A DNA stretch of 64,000 nt from Phyllostachys edulis (Eukaryota; Streptophyta; Magnoliopsida; Poales; Poaceae): contig CM070550.1 in the NCBI GenBank assembly GCA_036346405.1, positions 11,442,115-11,506,114 of the forward strand, written 5' to 3'. A program made the translations under genes and the position numbers. Each line of letters starts with the position of its first letter. The first letter of the stretch is position 1. Of this stretch, positions 1 to 10,465 are shown piece by piece. The notes beneath the pieces were generated by a model. It worked only from the letters and a program-made list of their open reading frames with translations, searched no databases and was not told the DNA's origin.

Positions 1-344
1 CTTTCTCCTATTGTGCGAGGTTGCGCAGCGCGGCTCCGTTTCAAGCCGACCGCCCCGTGCAACGCCCCGCCGCCGATGCGAGAACCCATTCGCCAGCACG
101 CCGCCGCCCGCCGCCCGCCGACTCACGGCTGTGCCTGCGGAAACAACGGTTGTTGCAACGGAGCGCGGCGGCCCGGCCAATACGGCCCGAGGACCCGGCC
201 CGGCCTGGAAAATCTGTATAAATCATCGGCCCAGATGCAAGATAATTCAGTGCCGTTGCCTTCGCCTTTCACTTGCGCGCAGCACGCGTGCACGACACCT
301 TATCCGTATCAGCCACACTATTTTTTCGCGCGAGGCGAAGCTAA
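1..344 (+). promoter_or_regulatory. Upstream region of the CCS1 relic
   Basis: GC-rich sequence in front of the CCS1-like coding region. A TATA-like TATAAATC lies at 217-224, about 130-190 bases before the first plausible codons of the transit-peptide region. Open frames here in several phases are a by-product of high GC; I see no separate gene. Promoter role is inferred from position only. Confidence 0.35.
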
Positions 345-889
345 CGGACGATGCGTCGTCGGTTCCTCGCCGCTCCCGCTCCCTCCTCCCCACCAAGCCG
401 ACGGCGATGCCTCTCCCACTTGCTATCTGCTCCTAAACCCTGCAAAATCCTACCACCGCCTGCCGTCTCCCCGCCTCCCCGCCCGCCGGTTCCATGTCTC
501 CTGCGACGTGCCGGGGAGGAGGAGGAGGAGCGGCGGCCCCGGTGGGAAGCGCGAGATCATCCCCGCCGGCGCCGGCAAGGCCAAGAAGCGGATCGTCTTC
601 TTCGACGCCGCGCCGCCGGTGTCGCAGTTGCAGCAGAGCGGCGGCGAGGAGGGGAAGGTGAGGACGAAGGACAACGCGGCATTGGGGTTGCTGAGGAGGA
701 CGACCAAGAGGACGTTGGCACTGCTGTCCAACCTCCCGCTCGCCATCACCGAGATGTTCGCCATTGCCGCCCTCATGGCCTTAGGTACCTTCTGAAACCG
801 CGATGTTCTGATGTAGCTAGTGCCTCGGGAATGAATTGCGATGCTTATGCTTTGATTGCAATTGCAGGCACGGTGATTGACCAAGGAGA

Positions 890-1250
890 TGTTAGCCATA
901 ATCTGGACAAGACTAATGGTGACTGATTTTATTAGGATTTGCTGAGTGATTTTATTAGGATTAATTAGATTATATATTTCCTTTTCTTCTGTAGCCCTTT
1001 CCTTCCTGGTGGTTTCCTTCTTTGAGCATTGGCTCACGGTGCATGTACTCTTTTATTTGTGTTTAAATAGAGAAGAAAAGAAAACTGAAAAGCTGCGAAG
1101 TTTTGGTGCGGCAAAAAATCTTCTTGTTGTCTCCTGTTTTGTGTTCTCCTGGTGTTGTGTGTGTGCGTACGTTCATGTGATAGCATGCGTGTGTGTGATC
1201 TCCGATGTGTTCATGTGTTTTTGCTAGTCTTCTTCGGTTTGGTTTCAACA
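890..1250 (+). repeat. 5' LTR of the CCS1-inserted copia element
   Basis: TG...CA ends, 361 bp. It aligns along 890-1205 with the 3' LTR at 4557-4789, for example GCGGCAAAAAATCTTCTTG in both. The 3' copy has lost its first G (TG to TA) and an internal stretch. Confidence 0.85.
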
Positions 1251-1252
1251 AA

Positions 1253-1264
1253 TGGTATCAGAGC
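1253..1264 (+). other. Primer binding site (initiator tRNA-Met type)
   Basis: TGGTATCAGAGC two bases after the 5' LTR; complementary to the 3' end of plant initiator tRNA-Met as used by many copia elements. Confidence 0.85.
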
Positions 1265-1279
1265 GAGGTGTAGCGCGTC

Positions 1280-4200
1280 ATGTCGAAGCAGATGTCGTCC
1301 TCGCAGAAGTCCGTGGGCAGTGATGACACCTCCACTACGGGAGAACGCAGATTTGCCGAGTGTGCTTGACTTTGCCGAGTGCCAAAATCGGGCACTCGGC
1401 GAAGCCACTTTCTGCCGAGAGTCTTGGGGTAGGTGGCACTCGGCAAAGTCTAGCACTCGACAAAGAGTGGCTTTGCCGAGTGCCTCAGAGTGCAAGACTC
1501 GGCAAAGGCGGCACTCGGCAAAAGCCTCTTTGCCGAGTGCAACACTCGACAAAAAAAATGACCCTTGACGGTAGCCGAGCCCGCCCAAATCAAATTTTTT
1601 AAAAAATTCTTTGCGAAAGTGCCAATTCCTGCACTCGGTAAAGATCCTTCTTTGCCGAGTGCCACTTCACGGCACTCGGCAAGGACCTCTTTCTTAGAGT
1701 GCTAGGGCCTAACACTCGGCAAATTTTTTTTTTGGTTTTTTACCCATTTTTTTGTGAGGCCTTCCCACATTATTTAAAACTCCATGTTCAAATTTGGGAC
1801 AATTTTGACTTTTTTGCTATATTTCGTTAGTTTTTTGTTTCGTTGAATTTTATGGAATATTTCAAATTTGAGCTGCAGTGCATGAAATAATCGAATTTGG
1901 TCGTTCAAAAATGATATTCATGATATTTGGTGTATGTTGAGGCCGTATCCAGGAACTCACATGAAATTTCGAGCATCTTGTTGGCGTAACATGACGAGGT
2001 ACTGCGAGAAAAGTGTATTTAAATTATATAAAATCGAGCGAAGTCGAAAATGACGAAACTTGTCGGGCGTCGTGTTATCGCATGTAGAGTCTATGGTAAA
2101 AATTGAGAAGGTTTCGAGCAAGTTGCGGCGTCGGATGCCTAAAACCCGACATCTTCACATGTGCCGAGTCAGAAAGAACAACCGGGCCCAAAGAGAGGCC
2201 TAGGAAGCGAGCGAAGCGGTTGAGCGGGCCGCGGGAGGCCGAGCGTCGAGAGGCTACAAGCTGTTGAGGCCCAAACAAGAAGGTTTGCTCGAGTTCGTGC
2301 AACAACTTGGGGAGCAACAAGGTTGGCGATCCCACTACACCGCTTGCACCACGACCACCACCACGATCTACTCCGGTGAGTATGTTTTACTTTACGTGCT
2401 CATGCTTAGTGTCAAACCTAGAGATGGCCTTCGTGCGGATTTGTTGATGTGTGGGCCTTCGTGCGGGTTAGTTGATGTGACGGCCTTCGTGTGGAAATGT
2501 GGTTGTCGGCCTTCGTCGACGCGTTTTTCTTGCGAGTTTTGGAAGCGTCCCGTGCGGGGAGTCTTCGCGAAATTTTCAACTTTTCTTTAAACTCCTTACA
2601 TTTTTATCTTGTCACTCACGTGCAATATCTTCTTTTTGTGCGGCGGACATCGGGCGCGTCGAACTGTCGGTCTGAGGGTCGGCATCGCAAGTCAGACCAT
2701 CCGCACCGGACCGTCGCCGGGATCGCCTGTTGAAGCCTTGATCGCCGTGAGCCGCTTATGAGTAGTTTCTATGTATCGAACTTGTGAACTTGTGGACTAT
2801 GAACTTGTGGTTTGTAATAAATTGTGGATTTCGGACAAATTTGGTCGTTTGTAATATATAAATGTGGTTTGTAATTTATTCTTTGTTGAATTGTGGTTTC
2901 TATTATATATATATGCATTGTTGTTTAAATGGAAAAGCAAAAACCAAAAAAAAAGGAATTTTAGAGGTGGCTTTGCCGAGTGCAATGACCATTGCACTCG
3001 GCAAAGAAAATTTAAAAAAAAAAAAAACACGCTTTGCCGAGTGCAATGACCATTGCACTCGGCAAAGAAAATTTTTTAAAAAAATAAAAAACACGCTTTG
3101 CCGAGTGCAATGCCCATTGCACTCGGCAAAAAAAAATTTTTAAAAATAAAAAACACGCTTTCGAAAGTGCAATGCCCATTGCACTCGGAAAGAAAATTTA
3201 AAAAAATAAAACACGCTTTGTCGAGTGCCGGTCTTTGTGGCACTCGGCAAAAGGTTTAAAAATAGACGGCGGCCGACGGCGTCAAATCTTTGTCGAGTGC
3301 AAGACGGCACTTTAAAAGCCTTTGCCGAGTGCGAAATTTGGCACTCGGCAAAGCGCCTTTTACTGGGAAGGGATTCGACGGAGGCTCTTTGCCGAGTGTT
3401 GCACTCGCAAAGGCTTTGCCGAGTGTAAAGCTGCTTTTGCCGAGTGCAACAGGCACTCGGCAAAGAGCCCGCCTCCAGTAGTGCTCGGACACGGCGGCAT
3501 CCAAGGCATCGGCGAAGGGGGGGGGGGTCGATAACCCTCCAATACCCAATGCTCACTGAGACCAACTATGGCTCTTGGGCGGTGAAGATGAAAGTGTTCA
3601 TACACGCACAAGGGGTGTGGGCGATGGTGGAAGGCAAAGAGCTGATCGATAAACGTAAGGACCAGATGGCTTTCGCTGTTATATTCCAAGCCGTGCCTGA
3701 GGCCATGATGATGGTCTTGGTCGAACATGAGATGACCAAGGAGGCTTGGGACACCCTGAAGGAGATGCACGTCGGCACTGACTGCGTCAAGGAGGCACGA
3801 GCGCAGACTCTCATGAGTGAGTTCAATGTGATGTGCATGAAGGAGACGGAGTCCATCGATGACTTCGCCATGAAGCTAACCACCATCGTCAACGAGATTC
3901 GTGTCCTCGGAGACAAGATGGAGGAGCGCACCGTCGTAAATAAGTTTCTTTGTGCCGTCCTCGACAAATTCTTGCCGATCGTCTCCGCCATTGAGCAATT
4001 TGCTGATATGAAGACGATGACGATTGTGGAGGTGGTTGGGTGACTGAAGGCGTACGAGGAACGCACAAAGGGGCGGTGGCGCGACGAGGAAGGTGAGCAT
4101 CTATTACTCACTCATGCCGAGTGGGAATCCAGGTCCAATAAAGAGGACGCCAACAACTCTGGCATGAAGAATCGTAAGTTCGACAAGATGAAGATTCGCT

Positions 4201-4317
4201 GCTACAATTGTCAGTATTACGGGCACTTCGCTTCTGAATGCCGTAATCCTAGAAAGGAGAAAGCAGATGCGTATTTAATTGTGGTTGATGCTGAATACCA
4301 GCCGGCGTTACTCTGAT
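1280..4317 (+). pseudogene. copia gag (UBN2 domain and CCHC zinc knuckle), split by CACTA
   Basis: The gag start codon is at 1280. The frame is interrupted at 1332 by the CACTA element and resumes at 3484. After it come the UBN2-type capsid domain (NYGSWAVKMKVF, AFAVIFQAVPEAMMM, EAWDTLKEMHVG) and one zinc knuckle CYNCQYYGHFASEC near 4200-4241. A TGA interrupts the frame at about 4041, and a run of G near 3520 may shift it. Gag packages element RNA. No pol follows, so the element depended on enzymes made elsewhere. The related element at 27064 has the same domain plan with two knuckles. Confidence 0.8.
1333..3483. mobile_element. Non-autonomous CACTA (En/Spm-type) transposon, TSD CTC
   Basis: Left end CACTACGGGAG (1333) and right end CTCCAGTAGTG (to 3483) form the terminal inverted repeat typical of CACTA elements. 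The 3-bp duplication CTC is at 1330-1332 and 3484-3486. Subterminal regions (1354-1690 and 2970-3470) are packed with TTTGCCGAGTGC and its complement GCACTCGGCAAA, often as inverted pairs, the usual binding sites of the CACTA DNA-binding protein. The central 1.2 kb (about 1740-2960) has no recognisable TNP2 or TNP1 domain, so the element is non-autonomous. Length is 2151 bp. Confidence 0.93.
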
Positions 4318-4325
4318 GCTAAGTT

Positions 4326-4486
4326 CAGTCCGGGACGTTGAGGAGGTGTGTTCGCCGTTCTGAGTCGAGTTCGTTGAGTTGAGTCCGGGATGTTGCGGAT
4401 GTGTGTTCGCCGTCCTAAGTCGAGTCCGTTGAGTTGAGTCTGGGACGTTGAGGAGATGCGTTCGTCGTCTTGTGTCGAGTATCAGT
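4326..4486 (+). repeat. Tandem repeat, unit about 58 bp, nearly 3 copies
   Basis: Three successive units beginning GTCCGGGACGTTGAGGAG, GTCCGGGATGTTGCGGAT and GTCTGGGACGTTGAGGAG, each ending in a GAGTTGAGTC-like stretch. They lie between the gag stop and the 3' LTR of the copia element, where pol would normally be. Confidence 0.7.
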
Positions 4487-4556
4487 TGGACAAGTCGTAG
4501 TTGAGACCGACTGTCGCAACAAGTTAGAGTCGGTGTGTCAAGATTAGAGGGGAAAT

Positions 4557-4789
4557 TATTAGCCATAATCTTTACAAGATTAGTGGTAATTGATTTGATT
4601 AGGATTTGCTGAGTGATTTTATTAGGATTGATTAGATTAGATATTTCCTTTTCTGATGTTTCCTTCTGTAGCCTATTCCTTCCTGGTGCGGCAAAAAATC
4701 TTCTTGTTGTCTCCTGTTTTGCGTTCTCTTAGTGTTGTGTGCGTGCGTGCATTCATGTGATAGCATATGTGTGTGATCTCCGATATGTT
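4557..4789 (+). repeat. Truncated 3' LTR of the CCS1-inserted copia element
   Basis: Begins after the purine tract AGATTAGAGGGGAAA. It matches the 5' LTR through GTGATCTCCGAT and then joins CCS1 exon sequence (TTCGAGAAGTTCC). Confidence 0.8.
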
Positions 4790-6591
4790 TTCGAGAAGTT
4801 CCGCGAGGACAACCCGGTGTTCGGCTTCATCACGTGGAGGTGGATCCTCACTCCCGGGTTCGACCACATGTTCTCGCCAGTCTTCCTCGGCCTCCTCGCG
4901 CTTCTCGCGGCGTCGCTCATGGCCTGCATCTACACGACCCAGTTACCCATGGTCAAGGTCGCGAGAAGGTACGACTGTGCTGTTACATACTTACATATGT
5001 TATCTTTTTCGTAGACCATGGTGCCCATGGTGAGACATAAGATCAGATGCCAATGGTTTCTTGCAGACGGTCGTTTATGCATTCGGGAGGAAGCATTTGG
5101 AAGCAAGAGTTTGAGGACTCTCTTCCCCGCGCATCCATTCAGGATTTGGGGGTCATCTTGATGGGTGCTGGATATGAGTTGATTGTTGTCACCTTCATTT
5201 TTTTTTTTTTTTGAAAAGTGGACCTTCAATGTACTTGATTAAGTTGATTTGGTCAAAGTGCTGTTCTTATCTTAGTGACAAGTACATTATGTGTGTTTAA
5301 TCTGTTGCAGGTATTCACTAAGGGGGCCGTCTTTGTATGCTTTCAAGGGGCTGGCCGGTCGGTTTGCGCCTATTGGCGTGCACTTAGCTTAGTGCGACAG
5401 GGAGCTTTAAAGGATCGGTGGATGTTCCCCAAGGGCTGAATTTCGTCATTGGAGATGTGATGAAACCCAGGGGCGCTCTCTCTGTCGCGCCGGATGTTTT
5501 CAGTACCCAAGTCCATGTCAACCGGTTCTACATGGACTACTATGATGGCGGCGAGGTAGTCGCTTTGCTTACCATTTTGTGTGCTTATGTGAGATTAGAT
5601 TGATAGGTAAGCAAAAAAATTGGATTTGCCAGGTTTCACAATTCTATAGCGATCCCCTGAGGTATGGAGGGGTCACAATCTACCAAACGGACTGGGGATT
5701 TTCAGCACTGCAAGTGAAGAAAAATGGTGAAGGCCCTTTCAATTTGGCCATGGCCCCTCTGAAACTGAATGGTGATAAAAAGCTCTTTGGAACATTTTTT
5801 CCACTTGAAGATTCTGAATCTTCTAATGTCAAGGGAATGTATGTTTAACCTTTTTCCCTGTTCTGAATTAAACATTATAATCGAGCCATTAGCTTTGAGT
5901 TAACTTCTTTTATCGATTACATGTAGATCGATGCTTGCTCGAGACCTGCAGTCTATTGTGTTGTATGATCAAGAGGGTAAGTTTGTAGGGGTTCGTCGGC
6001 CAAGCTCAAAACTCCTAATTGAAATCAATGGTAACGAAATTATCATTGAAGATGCTATTGGTAGTACAGGTCTCGATCTTAAGGTTGGGACTATAGATTC
6101 ATTTCTTCCCTTTTGAAGGCATTTGTGCATGTTTCATATATCACTAAATGTGTATTGTGTTTTCCTTTCCATCAGACTGATCCAGGAGTTCCTATTGTGT
6201 ATGCTGGATTTGGTGCACTCATGTTAACAACCTGCATTAGCTATCTTTCGCATTCTCAGGTGTGCGCATATATGGTATTTATTTTTCATTGTTGGTTTAG
6301 ACAGAAGTATTGTACTAATTGCTAAAAAAATATGTTTTAATTTCTGCATAGATATGGGCATTGCAAGATGGAAGCACAGTAGTTGTCGGAGGGAAGACAA
6401 ATCGAGCCAAGCATGAATTTTCGGAAGAGATCAACCGGTTACTTGATAAAGTACCAGAGCTGGTCGGTGTCATTGAGAATACAGTAGATAGTAAATCAAG
6501 TGCTACATGGGGGGTTCATTTTTTTTGGTTGAGACTGTTGAAGATGCAGATGTTTGGTTCTTGTGAATTGAAGTTGAAATTCGCGCACTAG

Positions 6592-6860
6592 TCCCCTCAA
6601 GAACAGAAAAGCATACTCCCTTCAGTGGAAGATAGGTCATGCTGGAATCGGACTTTGTACACCACGTCGAAGCGATAATTTGCTCATGAGGTCACTGTAC
6701 AATCTAAATTGGTAAGTGCTTATGGTGTTCTTGCATTGAAACTAAACCAATATTGCTGTATTACTACAAAACAAAGTGATAAATTACCCTGAAGATGTAC
6801 CCATGGTTCTGTAACTGAATTTTTTTGGAGCATGTTCAAGAATGTCACTCATTGAAAATT
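6592..6860. other. 3' flank of the CCS1 relic, no gene seen
   Basis: AT-rich sequence after the last recognisable CCS1 codons. It ends in the target duplication TTGAAAATT (6852-6860) of the following MULE. No domain or repeat recognised. Confidence 0.4.
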
Positions 6861-6998
6861 GGAAAAAGTCCATTTTACACCTCTGAACTCTTACGAAAGT
6901 TCGGAAATCAACTCTGAATTACAAATCCGGACACCCGACCCCCTCAACTATCAATACCGTTCACTTTACTCCCCTCAACCCAAAGTATGGTGGTTTTT

Positions 6999-7790
6999 GT
7001 TGAGGAACCGTCGCTAACGAGTCCAGTCCGAGCTATTACTTCGTAGACAAACTCAGAATCGTGCAAACAATGCAAGAATATAAGAACAAAATAGTAGATT
7101 GAACACAGATATATGAGGAGATTTTTGGCTTCTCTTTATTACTCTTATGTAAATAGTAGTATAATGGTTGGGCCCCTCTTCTTTATATAGGCTACTGGAT
7201 GGATAAGGAGGCCACCATGGGCCAGGCCTTCCTGGTCTGGACTCAATTTCTTAACACCCTCCCTTGGCACTCATCCGACATGTTTATGTCTCATCAAAAT
7301 TACATAAAAATCCAGTGGAAAAAATTTGGAGAAAGAGTACATAAACACGTTCTGCTGTGTTGCACGAATTGCCTCATCAAAAACCTTAGCCGAGAAACTT
7401 CAGGAAAACTCATAAAGGGAAAAAGAGTACAATCCACCCAATTTCATTTAATCTCCAGGATTTATTATTTGGGTACTCGATCTTCGTGATCAAGCTTTAA
7501 TAAAGAGTTCGTGAAGGTCCCCCCCCCCTGAATTCTGCACTTCTCTAAGTCTCATCATTACAATTTCACGTATGCACCTTTCAAAGCTAGATGCTGGAAG
7601 TGACCTAGTGAATAAATCTGTAAGATTTTCATATGATTTAGTATGTAGTACTTTAATTTCATCCATCTTTTGTAATTCATGAGCATAGAAGAACTTATGG
7701 TTGATATGCTTAGTGAGAGAACTCTTCACATAACCCATCTGCACTTGTGCAACACAAGCTGCATTATCTAATCTAATACGGTTTTGATTG
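6999..7790 (-). mobile_element. 3' remnant of a copia element inside the Pack-MULE
   Basis: On the minus strand the order is RNase H C-terminus, purine tract (complement of CCCTCCCTTGG, after 7256) and LTR (6999-7256, complement TGTTAAG...CAACA). The LTR is clearly related to the one at 50244-50562, so this is the same family as the large minus-strand copia at 42.8-50.6 kb. It is truncated near 7790, where MULE sequence (GACGTGGATGCCA) resumes. Confidence 0.75.
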
Positions 7791-7796
7791 ACGTGG
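7490..7796 (-). pseudogene. copia RNase H C-terminal fragment
   Basis: The reading frame on the minus strand gives LDNAACVAQVQMGYVKSSLT, then HINHKFFYAHEL, LHTKSYENLTDLFTRSLP and a final HELFIKA before the stop. This is the standard C-terminal RNase H block of Ty1/copia polyproteins (DN...KHI...H..R pattern). Only the last 100 or so residues remain, so it is inactive. Confidence 0.8.
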
Positions 7797-7930
7797 ATGC
7801 CATATCACCCAACATATCATTTAGCAAATCAGTAAATGAAAAGAGGATGGAGGGCTCACATGTCAATCACTTCTTATCTCCCGCCCCCCCATCTTCTTCT
7901 TTCTCCTCTCTTTCTTCGTGGTGATCGACC

Positions 7931-8050
7931 ATGGCAGCGGAAGAAGCAAGCACACCAAAGCTAAGCGACCTCCCCGCCCTCCTCGACAAGGTGATCTCGG
8001 AGATCCTCGCCCTCTCACGCCCAAGGCCCAACCCGCTTCAAGGCCTCTGA
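7931..8050 (+). pseudogene. Short F-box-like fragment in the Pack-MULE
   Basis: A 39-codon frame starting ATGGCAGCGGAAGAAGC and reading PKLSDLPALLDKVISEILAL before a TGA. The PKLSDLP..LLD.VI..IL pattern resembles the start of a grass F-box domain (substrate adaptor of SCF ubiquitin ligases), but it ends before the domain is complete. I infer a captured first-exon fragment. Too short to be certain. Confidence 0.4.
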
Positions 8051-8127
8051 GGGCCCCACACCTCCTCTTGACCAGGCGACATGGAGCAAGACTGAGGCGG
8101 GGCTCGAAGCGTGCAGAGAAAGCATAG

Positions 8128-9420
8128 GCGGCGCCAGGGAGGGTGCCCTGGGTGCACGGGCACCCCCCAAAAAATGGCAATTTTTTTTAACTACCTATAG
8201 GTAGCAGCAGCATTGGTCAGCCCAAGTTCAGTCCCTCCCTGGCGCACCCGCACTCCCCCTCCCCCTTGCCTCCTGACGCCGCACGCCGCACCTCCAGAGT
8301 CCAGACTCCAGTCCTGCTTCTCCTCCTCACCTCCTGGTCCTGGCTCCTCCTGCAGTCCTCCGCCAGTCCGCCACTAGCCCGCCGCCGAGGCGCTGAGGAC
8401 GCCGCCTCCTTGCTTCTCCTCTTGCTCGGCTGCTCCGCCAATCCGCCGTCGCCGAGGACGACGAGAGGCCATTGCTTCTCCTCCGCCGCCAACACCAAGG
8501 TAGCCAGGTAGCGCAGCCGGCAGCGCCTCCTTCTTGCTTCTCCTCCGCCGCCGCCGTCTGGACTTGGGGGATCCCGGATCCGGGATTGGATTTGCCGATT
8601 TGGGGGAGGAGGGGGGCACAGCCGCGCAGGTGGGCTAGACCTGCAGAGGGAGGAGCGGCACCGGGGCAAGCGAGGTGGTTGGCGGCCGGAGGCCGAGCTG
8701 GCCAGGTGCAGCGTAGGAGGGAGCCAGGCCGGAGGGCGGCGGCTCCATTTCCCCCAAAGGCCAAAGCGAAGCTCCACTGCAGCACTGCTCCAGACTCTGT
8801 GATAGTGTGATTTGCATTTGTGTATGTTCTTAAATGTCAAAGCCCAATGCCCCAATCTAAATACTAAATGCCATTATGCCATCAAGGCATCAACAAAGTT
8901 GTGTTTATGTTTAAATTGTTGATAAGTAGTTTTCTTTTCCTGCTTATTTTTCTCATATAGTAGTCAGTTATTTAATATTAAGCCATTACTGAGTCAATGA
9001 TTATTTATGACCTTCAGACATAGATTCTGTGGTATACTGGTATGTGATGAAATTACAAGTGGATTAGTTTTGCTCATATTGGATGTAATCTGCCCTGCCC
9101 GACAGAATTGTTGAAGTCAAATAAATTTTGCTTATGAATGTCTCCTAACTCCTTCATGTGATTTGTATATGTAGGACAAGTTGAATCCTTGAAATGAAAA
9201 GAAATAGAGATATCATTTCTTTCTTTTGAGATGGTAAGACAGTCAAGCCAAAAACTGTTGAAGCCAAAAAGGTCCGATCCATTAGCTATTTAGGACTCTT
9301 TTATTCATGTAAGATTTTATTTGAACTATTTGTATTGCATTATTAACTAATTTCGAACCCTTTTGTGTAATTATGTTAGACTTATGAAATTACATGTGTC
9401 GATCTGATTTTTTTTTTCAT
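8128..9420 (+). other. GC-rich stretch and AT-rich tail, possible hAT fragment
   Basis: Begins GGCGGCGCCAGGGAGGGTGCCC, which resembles the 5' end of grass hAT elements with a TTF zinc finger. It continues as GC-rich untranslated-like sequence to about 8815, then AT-rich intron-like sequence with a short ATGAAAAGAAATAGAG start near 9193. Long open frames on both strands at 8217-8855 look like GC artefacts. No intact transposase domain and no matching 3' end found; weak call. Confidence 0.25.
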
Positions 9421-9473
9421 CTTTGAAGTGTGCACCCCAGTGATAAATTCACGGCTCGCCATTGCTGCATGAC

Positions 9474-10017
9474 CAATGTGGAGCAAGGAGGTCGAGGAGG
9501 CGCTGCTTGCCATGCACATCAACCGGGACTCCAGGAGCGGACGGACACCTCTGCTGATGACCTCAGCGACCTCGACCTCACCACCGAGGGCGAGTACCGC
9601 AACTTCCCCGGTGACCACGTCACGATCCCTGTGGGTACTCCCACATGGTGGAGCACATCGACGTGGTGCTCCTGTCCGGCACTATACGCCTCGGTCTCCA
9701 CCGTCTCGATTGGGGGTGAAACCTCTATGCGCCTCCACTTTGTCGATGGAGCGCCGACGCTTACCACCGACCACGTTATCCTCACGGTCTCACTAGGCGT
9801 ACTCAAGGCCAGCCTCGGCAAGGACGCCTCCGCTGTAGGCACCATCGCCTTCGACCTGCTGCTCCCGCCGTTCAAGAATGAGGCTGTCGTGCGCCTAGGC
9901 TTCAGGGTCGTCGTTCTGCCCCGTCCACGCGGGCTCTAGTGTGGCGCTGGCGTGTTCGCTGGGTGGGAGGCCGCGCACCTCGAGTCCCTCCCCGACGACG
10001 AAGTCATCTGCTGAGCC
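9474..10017 (+). pseudogene. Captured polyamine oxidase fragment
   Basis: Translations in shifting frames match the middle of plant FAD-dependent polyamine oxidases: WSKEVEEALLAMH (9481 on), SADDLSDLDLTTEGEYRNFP, HVTIP, RLHFVDGAPTLTTDHVILTV, SLGVLKASLGKDA, then FAGWEAAHLESLPDDEV (about 9951-10005) ending in TGA. The FAD-binding N-terminus, the C-terminal flavin contact and most exons are absent, and at least three frame changes occur. The parent enzyme oxidises spermine or spermidine. Here it is cargo of the Pack-MULE, on its + strand. Confidence 0.8.
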
Positions 10018-10465
10018 TTGCTCCTTCGACAGCCCTCCAGCACAAGGGCCACGATGTTGGACGCGAACCCGACGCCGACACGTTGCAGGTGCATACCACC
10101 AACATCCTGCCGCCGCCGGAAGTGGAGAAGAGGAGATAGGGGTTGGGAGGAGGTGGTGGCTGCCGCTGCAGGGAGAGAAGAAAGAGGTTGGAGGGGAGGA
10201 AGAGAGAGAGGAACTAGAAGAGATATTTGTGGTGATGTGGACAAGCTAGATGACGTGGCGGATGGGTAGGCTGCCATGTCAGGGGAAAACCCAGTGATGT
10301 TGTGTCTACGTGGCAAGGCCACTACTGAAAATAACCTTAGGGGTGAAAACTAGACAGTTTTGACACTTGAAGGAGGTCAAACATCTGGTTTTGAAGTTAA
10401 AAGTTGAAATCTAGACTTTTGTAAGTGTTCAGGGTTGTAAAATGGACTTTTTTTTCTTGAAAATT

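Larger units (their letters stand above)
890..4789 (+). mobile_element. Non-autonomous Ty1/copia LTR element inserted in CCS1 exon 2
   Basis: Starts TGTTAGCC at 890, directly after the CCS1 codons TVIDQG. It has a 361-bp 5' LTR (890-1250, ends CAACA), a tRNA-iMet primer binding site (TGGTATCAGAGC, 1253-1264), a gag gene only (no protease, integrase or RT), a purine-rich tract before 4557 and a 3' LTR beginning 4557. The 3' LTR breaks off near 4789 and runs straight into CCS1 FEKF codons, so about 100 bp of LTR end plus a few exon codons were deleted and no TSD can be read. It contains a CACTA element. Confidence 0.85.
345..6591 (+). pseudogene. CCS1: CCS1 (plastid c-type cytochrome assembly, System II) pseudogene
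   Basis: Relic of the nuclear gene for CCS1/ResB, the thylakoid membrane protein that works with CcsA to deliver and ligate heme to plastid cytochromes f and c6. Recognisable blocks, in order: KAKKRIVFFDAA and LSNLPLAITEMFAIAALMAL (exon 1, ends 784, GT donor 785); TVIDQG (from 868); NPVFGFITWRWIL and LLALLAASLMAC (to 4968); FMHSGGSIWKQEF (5067-~5180); KGLAGRFAPIGVHLA and VDVPQGLNFVIGDVMKP (to 5555); GGVTIYQTDWGFSALQVKKN (5633-5838); ARDLQSIVLYDQEGKF (5927-6083); DPGVPIVYAGFGALMLTTC (6176-6259); LQDGSTVVVGGKTNRAKHEF (from 6352). Most introns still have GT-AG ends. Damage: exon 2 is split by a copia element at 890; the donor after the 5067 exon reads TT instead of GT; an extra G sits in a G run near 5325; ten codons of a membrane segment (after HLA) and about 20 codons (after QFYSD) are deleted; the transit-peptide frames are inconsistent. 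A functional copy must exist elsewhere. Confidence 0.9.
6861..10456. mobile_element. Pack-MULE carrying host gene fragments, TSD TTGAAAATT
   Basis: A perfect 9-bp target duplication TTGAAAATT flanks the element (6852-6860 and 10457-10465), the size made by Mutator-like transposases. Ends are inverted repeats: GGAAAAAGTCCATTTTAC at left, and GAAAAAAAAGTCCATTTTAC as the complement of the right end. Similarity continues about 130 bp inward. No MURA transposase is present. The interior holds a copia remnant (6999-~7790), an F-box-like fragment (about 7931), a hAT-like stretch and a polyamine oxidase fragment (about 9474-10017). Capture of host exons between MULE ends is the definition of a Pack-MULE. 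Confidence 0.88.

Noticed and set aside
785..867. Coding sequence read through the first CCS1 intron
   Set aside because: GT-AG borders and the family sequence ALG-TVIDQG show that it is an intron; the frame across it is accidental.
1152..1665. ORFs made of CRVLHSAK or LPSAE repeats
   Set aside because: They translate the TTTGCCGAGTGC subterminal repeats of the CACTA element.
8217..8855. Long frames on both strands in the GC-rich part of the Pack-MULE
   Set aside because: Overlapping frames in several phases, composition driven, with no domain. Kept only as a weak hAT-like note.
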